A stretch of 5,550 nt of DNA from PALSA-911 sp043742865 (GCA_043742865.1 JAYTXR010000144.1:1-5550), one strand, 5' to 3'; numbered from the stretch's first letter, positions 1 through 5,550 are shown. Program-made: numbers and translations. The notes: generated by a model from the letters alone, not told the origin.

Positions 1-612
1 ATCAAGCAGATGTCCGGCAGTTCGCATTTCAACGAGGTATTTTTCAACGACGTCCGCATTCCCGACAGCCAGCGGCTGGGCCCGGTGGGTGCGGGATGGC
101 GGGTGGCGATCACCACGCTGATGAACGAGCGCTATGCCGCCGGCGAAAATCCCGGCCCGGATTTCGAGGAATTGCTGGAGGTCGCCCGCCTGGTCGAGCT
201 GGAAGACGGGCCGGCCATCGACAATGCGGCGGTGAAGGAAAAACTGGCTGAGTTCTATGTGCGCAGCCAAGGCCTGCGCAACACCAAATTCCGCACCATG
301 ACCTCGCTGTCCCGCGGCCAGACGCCAGGCCCGGAATCCTCGATCGGCAAACTGGTCAGCGCCAGCAAGCTGCAGGATATCGCCGCCTATGGCCTCGATC
401 TGCTCGGCATGGCCGGGGCGGAGATGGGGCCGGACATGCCGCTGGCTGGGCTGTTCGAGGAAGCTTTACTTTATGCCCCCGCCATGCGCATCGCCGGCGG
501 CACCGATGAAATCCTCCGGAACATCATTGCAGAAAGGGTGCTGGGGCTACCCGCAGATATGCGTGCCGACAAGGGCATGCCGTTCCGCGATGTGCCAACC
601 GGCGCGCGGTGA
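1..612 (+). CDS. Acyl-CoA dehydrogenase, C-terminal half (5' truncated by window edge)
   Basis: The frame is open from base 1 and ends at TGA 610-612, giving 203 residues of a protein that is usually about 380-400 long. The fragment opens inside the middle beta domain with IKQMSG and FNEVFFNDVRIP, typical of acyl-CoA dehydrogenases. It continues through the C-terminal helical bundle to the family's closing signature GGTDEILRNIIAERVLGLP. These FAD enzymes oxidise acyl-CoA to the 2,3-enoyl-CoA in the cytoplasm and pass electrons to ETF. The Glu of the common YEGT motif is Gly here (codon 496-498). A Glu in LMNERY (codon 127-129) sits where isovaleryl-CoA and long-chain acyl-CoA dehydrogenases keep their catalytic base, so activity is probably retained. 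The Met at base 10 is internal, because coding similarity continues upstream of it. Chain-length or branched-chain specificity cannot be told. Family assignment is very sure. Confidence 0.95.
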   Translation: MKQMSGSSHFNEVFFNDVRIPDSQRLGPVGAGWRVAITTLMNERYAAGENPGPDFEELLEVARLVELEDGPAIDNAAVKEKLAEFYVRSQGLRNTKFRTMTSLSRGQTPGPESSIGKLVSASKLQDIAAYGLDLLGMAGAEMGPDMPLAGLFEEALLYAPAMRIAGGTDEILRNIIAERVLGLPADMRADKGMPFRDVPTGAR

Positions 613-634
613 GACAGGCGGGCGCGTGTTTGGC
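594..634 (+). other. Imperfect hairpin spanning the acyl-CoA dehydrogenase stop codon
   Basis: GCCAA at 594-598 pairs with TTGGC at 630-634. After one mismatch and a short bulge, CGCGC at 603-607 pairs with GCGCG at 622-626. The loop is about 14 bases and contains the TGA stop. No T-run follows, so this is not a classical intrinsic terminator. It could protect the 3' end of the mRNA or be chance in GC-rich sequence. Confidence 0.22.
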
Positions 635-644
635 TGACGAAAAG

Positions 645-658
645 TTCACCGTTGTGAA
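645..658. promoter_or_regulatory. Short inverted repeat TTCAC-N4-GTGAA, possible operator
   Basis: A perfect 5-base dyad with a 4-base centre lies in the 145-base gap between the acyl-CoA dehydrogenase (ends 612) and the DUF3597 gene (starts 758). It sits about 100 bases upstream of the latter. Its AT-rich arms stand out from the GC-rich surroundings. The size suits a small dimeric repressor, but I recognise no specific regulator. I found no well-spaced -35/-10 pair here: TAGTAT at 704-709 has no good -35 partner. Nothing else is apparent in the gap. Confidence 0.25.
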
Positions 659-739
659 ACCCGCAATAGTCCAATTCAATGATGTTGCCCACCGACAAGC
701 CTGTAGTATCGCGCCTCGGCGCAGCGTTCAACAATGTCC

Positions 740-746
740 AGGAAAG
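740..746 (+). promoter_or_regulatory. Ribosome binding site of the DUF3597 gene
   Basis: AGGAAAG lies 11 bases before the ATG at 758. The spacing is slightly long but the purine-rich core is clear. It supports this ATG over the out-of-frame ATGs at 679 and 682. Confidence 0.5.
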
Positions 747-757
747 ATATTTCGTAA

Positions 758-1150
758 ATGAGCATTTTTGGTTCGATCCTGTCCAAGATCTTCGGCTCGG
801 CGCCGGCCAGCGCCGCTGTTGCGACGCAATCCGCGCCGGATCAGCCGGCCGCATCCGATGCGGCCCCTGGCGCCCCCGCTTCCAGCCAACGGCCGGTGGA
901 TGTAGCCGCGGTACTGACCGACATGGCATCGAAGAATGGGCAGAACCTGAACTGGCAGAAATCGATCGTCGACCTGATGAAGCTGCTCGGCCTCGACAGC
1001 AGCCTTGAGCAGCGCAAGCTGCTGGCCGACGAATTGGGCTATTCAGGTGACACCAACGAGTCCGCAGCCATGAACGTCTGGCTGCACAAGCAGGTCATGA
1101 CAAGTCTCGCGGAGAACGGCGGGATCGTGCCCGACAGCCTGAAAGGCTGA
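758..1150 (+). CDS. DUF3597 family protein, 130 residues
   Basis: A complete reading frame from ATG 758 to TGA 1148-1150. The N-terminus MSIFGSILSKIFG is a short amphipathic helix characteristic of the DUF3597 family. Residues 14-46 are an Ala/Pro/Ser-rich, probably disordered linker. Residues 47-130 form a compact, mostly helical domain with the conserved stretch NLNWQKSIVDLMKLLGLDSS (64-83), then LADELGY and a C-terminal MNVWLHKQVMTSLAENGG segment. From family knowledge, the fold is a few helices with a long flexible loop after the first, and the function is unknown. There is no signal peptide, although the N-terminal helix could touch a membrane or partner. It is separated from the upstream gene by 145 bases and is convergent with the LLM operon, so it is probably transcribed on its own. 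A lysin-like or stress role has no support here. Confidence 0.9.
   Translation: MSIFGSILSKIFGSAPASAAVATQSAPDQPAASDAAPGAPASSQRPVDVAAVLTDMASKNGQNLNWQKSIVDLMKLLGLDSSLEQRKLLADELGYSGDTNESAAMNVWLHKQVMTSLAENGGIVPDSLKG
1135..1149. terminator. Small hairpin at the end of the DUF3597 gene
   Basis: CAGCCT (1135-1140) and AGGCTG (1144-1149) form a perfect 6-base stem with a 3-base loop. It overlaps the TGA stop and is next to the 46-base convergent gap (1151-1196). As a symmetric stem it could serve transcripts from both strands. No T-run follows on either strand, so it is a weak candidate and could be only codon-level chance. The convergent gap itself shows nothing stronger. Confidence 0.25.
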
Positions 1151-1196
1151 CCGACACCCCTCAGAGCTGCCCGGTGCAAACCAATCGTCATACGCA

Positions 1197-2501
1197 TCAA
1201 TCGTCGCCGGCGGCCTCGGCCTCCTCCGCCAGATCCACGGTCGGGACCTCAAAGCCCGCTGCGGGGCCGCGGTTGAACTTGTCTTTCTGAATGGCATCGC
1301 TGGCGACTACCGACCTGCCATAGGCGGCGATGACGGGCACCGCATCGCGGTCCATCGGCGCCATCCACTTCTTGCGCGACATCGCGGCCGCGATGTCGGG
1401 CGCGAGCTCCGCCGCCTTCCTGGCATCCCGCTCCGCCTGGCCCTGCTTCAGTTGCGGCATCACCTCCCGCGAAAACAGTTCCAGCGAGTCGAGGATGTGC
1501 TGATGCTTGTTGCGGCCCGCCTGCTGGATGAAGATCACCTGGTCCATGCCGGAATCTTCATATTGCCGCATGCGCTGAATAAGTTGCGCGGGGGTGCCTA
1601 TGCCGTTGCCGCTGGCCACGTCCGGCAGTTCCGCCCGCGCCTTCTCAAACCGTTCCCATACATTGGTGACGCCGGGACGGTGTTGGCCGTAGGTGTAATA
1701 ATGGCCCAAAGCGTAGCCGAAAAACTGGAACGCCTCCAACCCCCGCGCCTTGGCCTCCGCCTCGTCGTGGTGGCAGGAAAACCCGGTAACCATTGCAATG
1801 TTCGCATTCACTGCATGGCCGATCGGCACGCATTCCGCCGATTTGATGATGGCATAATATTCACTGGCCCAATGCGCCGCTTCCGTGGGGTCGATGAACG
1901 CAAAGGCAAGCGCACCGATACCGGCGCGGGCCGCGGCATGGATGGTTTCGCGCGACGAACAGGCCACCCAAATCGGCGGGTGCGGTTTCTGAAACGGCTT
2001 CGGCACCACGTTGCGGCAGGGCATCGAGAAGAACTGGCCCTCGAAGCCGGGATACGGGTCCATCGCCAGCATGTTCGCGGTCTGCTCGGTGGCCTCGGCC
2101 CACATCGCCTTCTTCTGCGTCAGCTCTACCCCGAAACCTTCCAGCTCGGCGCGTGACGCGGACTGGCCGGTGCCCCATTCGACCCGGCCGCTGGAGATCA
2201 AATCGAGCGTGGCGATGCGTTCGGCCACACGGGCCGGGGCATTGTAGCCCGGCGGCGACAGCACCACGGCATGACCGACATGGATGCTGCGGGTACGCGC
2301 CGCACAGGCAGCAAGAAACACCTCGGGTGCGGAGTTATGAGAATACTCCTCCAGAAAGTGATGCTCATTGGCCCAGATGTAATCGTAGCCTAAACGGTCC
2401 GCGACCTCGACCTCGGCCAGCGCATCCTGGAACATCTGGTGCTCCGACATCGCAAGCCACGGACGGGGCAATTGCAGCTCGTAGAGCAATCCAAATCTCA
2501 T
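1197..2501 (-). CDS. LuxA-type LLM class flavin-dependent monooxygenase with C-terminal extension
   Basis: A 434-residue protein starting at ATG 2501, chosen because GGAAGGAG lies 7 bases upstream and homology begins at MRFGLLYELQLPRPW. It is a TIM-barrel flavin enzyme of the bacterial luciferase superfamily. EHHF at residues 46-49 matches the luciferase alpha-subunit motif that holds the catalytic His. IHVGHAVVLSP (73-83), the phosphate-binding strand GRVEWGTGQSAS (105-116), KPHPPIWVACSS (172-183) and GTPAQLIQRM (302-311) follow in family order. Such enzymes use reduced FMN and O2 for hydroxylation, Baeyer-Villiger oxidation or C-S/C-N cleavage; a partner flavin reductase is usual but none is seen here. 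Residues 350-434 are a tail beyond the usual barrel: charged, helix-prone and acidic at the end. It is the last gene of the - strand operon. Substrate unknown; family very sure. Confidence 0.92.
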   Translation of the reverse strand: MRFGLLYELQLPRPWLAMSEHQMFQDALAEVEVADRLGYDYIWANEHHFLEEYSHNSAPEVFLAACAARTRSIHVGHAVVLSPPGYNAPARVAERIATLDLISSGRVEWGTGQSASRAELEGFGVELTQKKAMWAEATEQTANMLAMDPYPGFEGQFFSMPCRNVVPKPFQKPHPPIWVACSSRETIHAAARAGIGALAFAFIDPTEAAHWASEYYAIIKSAECVPIGHAVNANIAMVTGFSCHHDEAEAKARGLEAFQFFGYALGHYYTYGQHRPGVTNVWERFEKARAELPDVASGNGIGTPAQLIQRMRQYEDSGMDQVIFIQQAGRNKHQHILDSLELFSREVMPQLKQGQAERDARKAAELAPDIAAAMSRKKWMAPMDRDAVPVIAAYGRSVVASDAIQKDKFNRGPAAGFEVPTVDLAEEAEAAGDD

Positions 2502-2508
2502 CGCGAAA

Positions 2509-2516
2509 CTCCTTCC
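2509..2516 (-). promoter_or_regulatory. Strong ribosome binding site deciding the LLM monooxygenase start
   Basis: On the - strand GGAAGGAG lies 7 bases before the ATG at 2501, an almost ideal Shine-Dalgarno sequence. It rules out the in-frame ATG at 2624, which would add 41 non-homologous residues and overlap the upstream gene by 92 bases. Confidence 0.85.
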
Positions 2517-2532
2517 CTGTATTCCGGCCCGC

Positions 2533-3603
2533 TCAGCTGAAGGCCCGCTTGATCCGCGCCCAGTCCTCGATCGCGTGTTCCTGTCCGGGAACCAGCTGGA
2601 TGGTGAACTCGGTATAGCCGGCATCGCGCAGCGCCTCGATGCGCGGCTTGATTTCGGCTTCGGTGCCGGTGAAGGTGTTCATCCGGATCAGCTCGGCGTT
2701 GATGAATTGCCGCTCGTCGGGCTTGACGAACATCAGATGGCCGCGGTGGTTGTGCAGCCAGGGCGCCTCCGCCGGTTCGAAATTCTTCGCCGACGCCACA
2801 TAGCCCTGCACCAGATCGGCGACCGACGCCGGCATCGGCGAACTGTTCGGCAGGCCGGTCAGCGCCTCGTCGGCGGCTCGATGCAGCATGACCGCCGCTC
2901 GCGGCCCGGCCTGCGCCATGGAACGCGGGCTATCCGCCGGCTCACCCGGCTCCAGCACGCAGCCCAGCGCGAACGCGCAGGCGGAAAGATCGGCGCGGTG
3001 GTGACCGGCGTTTTCCCAGGCCGTCTGCATGGACTGCAACCAGGCGATGCCCACCGCGTCGTTGCCCACGAAATTGATCCAGCCGGCGCCAAGCCGCGCG
3101 GTCATTTCCATGCCCTTGGGGCCGAATGCCGACAGATGCAACGCCACCGGATCGCGCGTGTTGGTCAGCCCCAGATCGGGATTGAGGAAACGGATTTTCC
3201 GCGGCTTGCCGTCCAACGTGACGTCGATGGTTTCTTCATCGAGCAATCCCATGACGACACGGATGTATTCTTCCATCTCCGACAGCAGAATTGCCCCCTG
3301 CCCCATCGCCCGCCGCGCGGTAAAGCCGGTGCCGACCCCAAAATCGATGCGTCCGGGTGCCAGCTTGTTCAAGCTGGCGAAGGCACAGGCCGCAGCGGGC
3401 GCGATGCGGTTGGATGGCACCAGCACACCGGTGCCGAGGCGGATTCGGCTGGTTTTCGTCGCCGCCACCGCCATGGCCACGAAAGGATCGGCGGTCAGCA
3501 TTTGGGTGTCGTAGAACCAGGCATGGCTGAAGCCGAGTTCTTCGGCCCGCAGGGTGGCCTGCCACGAGGTTGCGTCAGTGGCCAGTGCGATGCCGAAATC
3601 CAT
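2533..3603 (-). CDS. Mer/F420-type LLM class oxidoreductase, 356 residues
   Basis: Start ATG 3603 has AGGGAA 7 bases upstream; stop TGA is at 2533-2535. The protein is a luciferase-like TIM barrel closer to the methylene-tetrahydromethanopterin reductase (Mer) branch than to LuxA. Motifs in order: MDFGIALATD at the N-terminus; EELGFSHAWFYD (21-32) in place of the EHHF type; RIRLGTGVLVP (53-63); the phosphate-binding GRIDFGVGTGFTARR (84-98); LHLSAFGPKGMEMTARLGAGW (155-175), the GPK-helix hallmark of this branch; and a C-terminal region near 311-337 that resembles the family's closing helix and strand. Members bind FMN or F420. The sequence does not settle which, and F420 is less common in proteobacteria, so FMN is the default guess. 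It lies 21 bases after the MoaD-like gene and 31 bases before the second LLM gene, so co-transcription is likely. It is not a recent duplicate of its neighbour. Substrate unknown. Confidence 0.9.
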   Translation of the reverse strand: MDFGIALATDATSWQATLRAEELGFSHAWFYDTQMLTADPFVAMAVAATKTSRIRLGTGVLVPSNRIAPAAACAFASLNKLAPGRIDFGVGTGFTARRAMGQGAILLSEMEEYIRVVMGLLDEETIDVTLDGKPRKIRFLNPDLGLTNTRDPVALHLSAFGPKGMEMTARLGAGWINFVGNDAVGIAWLQSMQTAWENAGHHRADLSACAFALGCVLEPGEPADSPRSMAQAGPRAAVMLHRAADEALTGLPNSSPMPASVADLVQGYVASAKNFEPAEAPWLHNHRGHLMFVKPDERQFINAELIRMNTFTGTEAEIKPRIEALRDAGYTEFTIQLVPGQEHAIEDWARIKRAFS

Positions 3604-3610
3604 CCGGTCG

Positions 3611-3616
3611 TTCCCT
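3611..3616 (-). promoter_or_regulatory. Ribosome binding site of the Mer-type LLM gene
   Basis: On the - strand AGGGAA lies 7 bases before the ATG at 3603, inside the 21-base gap after the MoaD-like gene. It supports the chosen start. Confidence 0.6.
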
Positions 3617-3624
3617 AAAAAGTT

Positions 3625-3885
3625 TCAGCCGCCTTCAATTTTTGGAATGAAAAAGACTTCGGCGCCCGGCCTCACCGGCCGCGTATAATCGATCTCATAC
3701 AGCTCCCCATCGATGGCGATGGTGGTCTCCTCCTCCAGATGCACCGCGAGGCCGGGGATCAGACGGTCCATTTCCCGGATCACGCCACGAAGATTCTTTG
3801 CCACGATCGCGAATTCGGTCACCCCCCCGGTGTAACGCCGGCTGAAGCCGCGGGTGAAAACGACCCTCGCCGGCGCTTCCGTCAC
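3625..3885 (-). CDS. MoaD/ThiS-like ubiquitin-fold sulfur-carrier protein ending in Gly-Gly
   Basis: An 86-residue beta-grasp protein that ends in VFFIPKIEGG. The free C-terminal Gly-Gly is the hallmark of MoaD, ThiS and related carriers, which are adenylated and then thiocarboxylated by an E1-like enzyme. The body fits the fold: a first strand (ARVVFTRGF), a middle helix (LRGVIREMDRLIPGL, about 32-46), then IDGELYEI and RPGAEVFF before the tail. The start must be GTG 3885, because an in-frame TAG (3889-3891) lies just 3 bases upstream; no Shine-Dalgarno sequence is visible, so translation probably couples to the upstream gene. That gene encodes a Mo-hydroxylase subunit, so a role in supplying dithiolene sulfur for molybdopterin is reasonable but inferred. 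No E1-like partner is in the window. A G7 run lies near codons 19-21. It could also be a carrier for another sulfur pathway. Confidence 0.85.
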   Translation of the reverse strand: MTEAPARVVFTRGFSRRYTGGVTEFAIVAKNLRGVIREMDRLIPGLAVHLEEETTIAIDGELYEIDYTRPVRPGAEVFFIPKIEGG

Positions 3886-3888
3886 AGG

Positions 3889-5550
3889 CTACTCGGCCGC
3901 TTGCGGCAGTTCCAACGCGGCCAGCACTTTTGGTGGCGACATCGGCAACTCGGTCATCCGCCGCCCGATCGCGTTCTCGATCGCATTGGCGATCGCTGCC
4001 ATCGGCGGGCAGATATTCACCTCGCCGACGCCCTTCGCCCCATAGGGATGGTTCGGGTTCGGCACTTCCACCAGGATCGGCTCGATCATCGGCAGATCGG
4101 ACGCTACCGGCACGCGGTAATCGAGGAAGCCGGCATTATCCAGCAAGCCCTTGGCATTGTAGATATATTCCTCGTTCAGCGCCCAGCCGATGCCCTGCAC
4201 TACGCCGCCCTGGATCTGGCCTTCCACGTAGCTCGGGTGGATGGCGCGCCCGACATCCTGGGCCGCGACGAAGCGCAGGATCGTCACCTTGCCGGTTTCC
4301 GGATCGACCTCGACATCGCAGAACTGGGTGGCGAAGCCCGGCGCCTGGCCGCCGGCATTGACCGAGTTGGCGGAGCTCAACGGCCCCCCGGTGGCTGCCG
4401 CCTTGGAGGCGATATCCTTCAGCGACAGCGGATCGAAATTACCGACATTGGCGCCGGCGGGCTTGGCGAACCCGTCTTCCCAGACCACGCCCTCCGGGTC
4501 CACATCCCAGATCATCGCCGCGCGCTTGCACATGTCCTTGATGACGGTCCTGGTGGCGTTCACCACCGCCATGCCGGTGGCAAAGGTGACACGCGAGCCG
4601 CCGGTCACGTGCGTGTAACCGACCGAGCCGGTATCGACCACGGTGGCACGGACCAGGTTGTAATCGATGCCCAGCGTCTCCGCCGCCATGATCGCCATTG
4701 AGGCGCGCGAGCCGCCGACATCCGGGCTGCCGGTAGCCACCAGCACGGTGCCGTCGGCGTTGATCTGCAGCGTGGCACTGGATTCGCCGCCGCCGTTGAA
4801 CCAATAGCCGGACGCCACCCCGCGTCCCTGATTCGGGCCAAGTTTGGCCTTGTAGCCCGGATGGTTCAGCACCGCCTTCAAGGTCTCGGCATAGCCGGCA
4901 TGGGCGTGCTTGGGGCCGAAGATCGTCGGCGTGCCGATGCCGGCGGCGTTCTTCAGGCGCAGTTCCACCGGGTCCATGCCGATCTTCTTGGCCAGGATAT
5001 CCAGCACCGATTCCACCGCGAAGGCCGAAATCGGCGAGCCTGGCGCGCGGTAGGCAGCTGCCTTCGGCCGATTGGACACCACATCGTAGCCGACCGCGCG
5101 GGCGTTGGCGATGTCATATGGCGCATAGGCGCACAGGCAGGCATTCATCACCGGCGAGCCGGGGAAGGCGCCGGCCTGGAATTTGTAGATGCCGTCGGCG
5201 GCGACCAGTTTTCCGTCCTTGGTGACGCCGATCTTCACCCACATCGATGCGCCCGAGGTCGGCCCGGAGGCCTTGAACGTCTCCTCCCGGGTCATCGTCA
5301 GCCGCACCGGCGCTCCGGATTTCTTCGACAGCAGAGCCGCGACCGGCTCCAGATAGGTGACCGTCTTGCCGCCAAAACCGCCGCCGATTTCCGCCGGGTG
5401 CACCAGCAAATCGCCGACCGGCATTTTCAGGATTTGCGCGGTCAGCGCCCGCATCTGGAAATGTCCCTGGCTGGAACACCAGATTTCTCCCTGTCCGTCG
5501 GCATCGACTCGCGCCACGCAGGCATGCGGCTCGATATAGCCCTGATGCAC
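3889..5550 (-). CDS. Xanthine dehydrogenase/aldehyde oxidase-family molybdenum-binding subunit (5' truncated)
   Basis: The frame is open to the window edge and ends at TAG 3889-3891, giving 553 residues; about 200 N-terminal residues lie beyond 5550. The first codon here, GTG, is internal, within the conserved HQGYIEPHAC segment. Molybdopterin-binding landmarks appear in order (window-residue numbers): EIGGGFGGK (54-62), YRAPGSP (167-173), GSPDVGGSRASMA (274-286), GGSRVTFATG (317-326) and HPYGAKGVGE (501-510), whose last Glu is the catalytic base of the family (codon 4021-4023). The YRAPG loop differs from the Cys-containing loop of CO dehydrogenase, so this is not CoxL proper. The family hydroxylates aldehydes, N-heterocycles or acyl-CoAs using water, with electrons leaving through 2Fe-2S and FAD subunits. 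Those subunits are not seen and may lie upstream. It leads into the MoaD-like gene after 3 bases. Substrate unknown. Confidence 0.93.
   Translation of the reverse strand: MHQGYIEPHACVARVDADGQGEIWCSSQGHFQMRALTAQILKMPVGDLLVHPAEIGGGFGGKTVTYLEPVAALLSKKSGAPVRLTMTREETFKASGPTSGASMWVKIGVTKDGKLVAADGIYKFQAGAFPGSPVMNACLCAYAPYDIANARAVGYDVVSNRPKAAAYRAPGSPISAFAVESVLDILAKKIGMDPVELRLKNAAGIGTPTIFGPKHAHAGYAETLKAVLNHPGYKAKLGPNQGRGVASGYWFNGGGESSATLQINADGTVLVATGSPDVGGSRASMAIMAAETLGIDYNLVRATVVDTGSVGYTHVTGGSRVTFATGMAVVNATRTVIKDMCKRAAMIWDVDPEGVVWEDGFAKPAGANVGNFDPLSLKDIASKAAATGGPLSSANSVNAGGQAPGFATQFCDVEVDPETGKVTILRFVAAQDVGRAIHPSYVEGQIQGGVVQGIGWALNEEYIYNAKGLLDNAGFLDYRVPVASDLPMIEPILVEVPNPNHPYGAKGVGEVNICPPMAAIANAIENAIGRRMTELPMSPPKVLAALELPQAAE

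Noticed and set aside
685..709. Possible sigma-70 promoter (TTGCCC with TAGTAT)
   Set aside because: The spacer is only 13 bases, too short for a working -35/-10 pair.
471..929. - strand open frame crossing the acyl-CoA dehydrogenase end and the DUF3597 start
   Set aside because: It overlaps two supported genes, and its composition is that of a frame shadow.
679..1008. + strand open frame overlapping the DUF3597 gene in another frame
   Set aside because: The DUF3597 frame has family homology and a ribosome binding site; this one turns into Arg-rich sequence without motifs.
1452..2156. + strand open frame opposite the LuxA-type monooxygenase
   Set aside because: Antisense shadow with an Arg/His-rich translation and no motif.
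2502..2624. Longer N-terminus for the LuxA-type monooxygenase (ATG at 2624)
   Set aside because: The added residues are Ser/Arg/Pro-rich and non-homologous, the extension overlaps the upstream gene, and the strong ribosome binding site at 2509-2516 fits the ATG at 2501.
2575..3618. Long + strand open frame (347 codons) opposite the Mer-type LLM gene
   Set aside because: It is an antisense shadow of a clear family member in GC-rich DNA. Its translation is rich in Arg, His, Gln and Gly and shows no recognisable domain.
3739..4701. Long + strand open frame (320 codons) opposite the Mo subunit and MoaD-like genes
   Set aside because: It spans parts of two real genes on the other strand, has a His/Arg/Asp-rich low-information translation, and has no homology I recognise.
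5548..5550. GTG as a true start of the Mo subunit
   Set aside because: It lies directly before the conserved HQGYIEPHAC segment, which is well inside the protein in this family, so the gene simply runs off the window.
3889..5550. Assignment as CO dehydrogenase large subunit CoxL
   Set aside because: The active-site loop reads YRAPGSP and lacks the Cys-bearing loop of true CoxL. Only the wider family call is supported.

Overview
The window is GC-rich (by eye about 60-65%), densely coding and carries no mobile element, RNA gene or CRISPR array that I can see. Gene content and codon use fit an alphaproteobacterium: a Mo-hydroxylase, an acyl-CoA dehydrogenase and luciferase-like monooxygenases, typical of an aerobe with broad catabolism of organic acids or heterocycles, plus a DUF3597 protein. 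The lineage is an inference from style, not a phylogenetic result.

Layout. The left part is on the + strand. It holds the C-terminal half of an acyl-CoA dehydrogenase (1-612, cut by the window edge). A 145-base gap follows, with a small inverted repeat and no convincing promoter. Next is a complete small DUF3597 gene (758-1150). After a 46-base convergent gap everything to the right is on the - strand and reads leftwards.

The - strand block looks like one operon. In order of transcription it is: a molybdenum-binding large subunit of the xanthine dehydrogenase/aldehyde oxidase family (3889-5550, N-terminus beyond the window); a MoaD/ThiS-like ubiquitin-fold protein of 86 residues ending in Gly-Gly (3625-3885); a Mer/F420-type luciferase-like (LLM) oxidoreductase (2533-3603); and a LuxA-type LLM monooxygenase with a long C-terminal tail (1197-2501). 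Gaps within the block are 3, 21 and 31 bases, and both LLM genes have clear ribosome binding sites.

How they may work together (inference). The Mo enzyme would hydroxylate a carbon of an aldehyde, acyl-CoA or N-heterocycle with water as oxygen donor. One or both LLM enzymes would then oxygenate or reduce the product. The acyl-CoA dehydrogenase is on the other strand and may or may not belong to the same pathway. The Gly-Gly protein is the least expected member: it could be a dedicated sulfur carrier for Mo cofactor synthesis or sulfur supply, or something not yet described. The FeS and FAD subunits that such Mo enzymes normally need are not in the window and may lie beyond 5550. The substrate cannot be read from the sequence.
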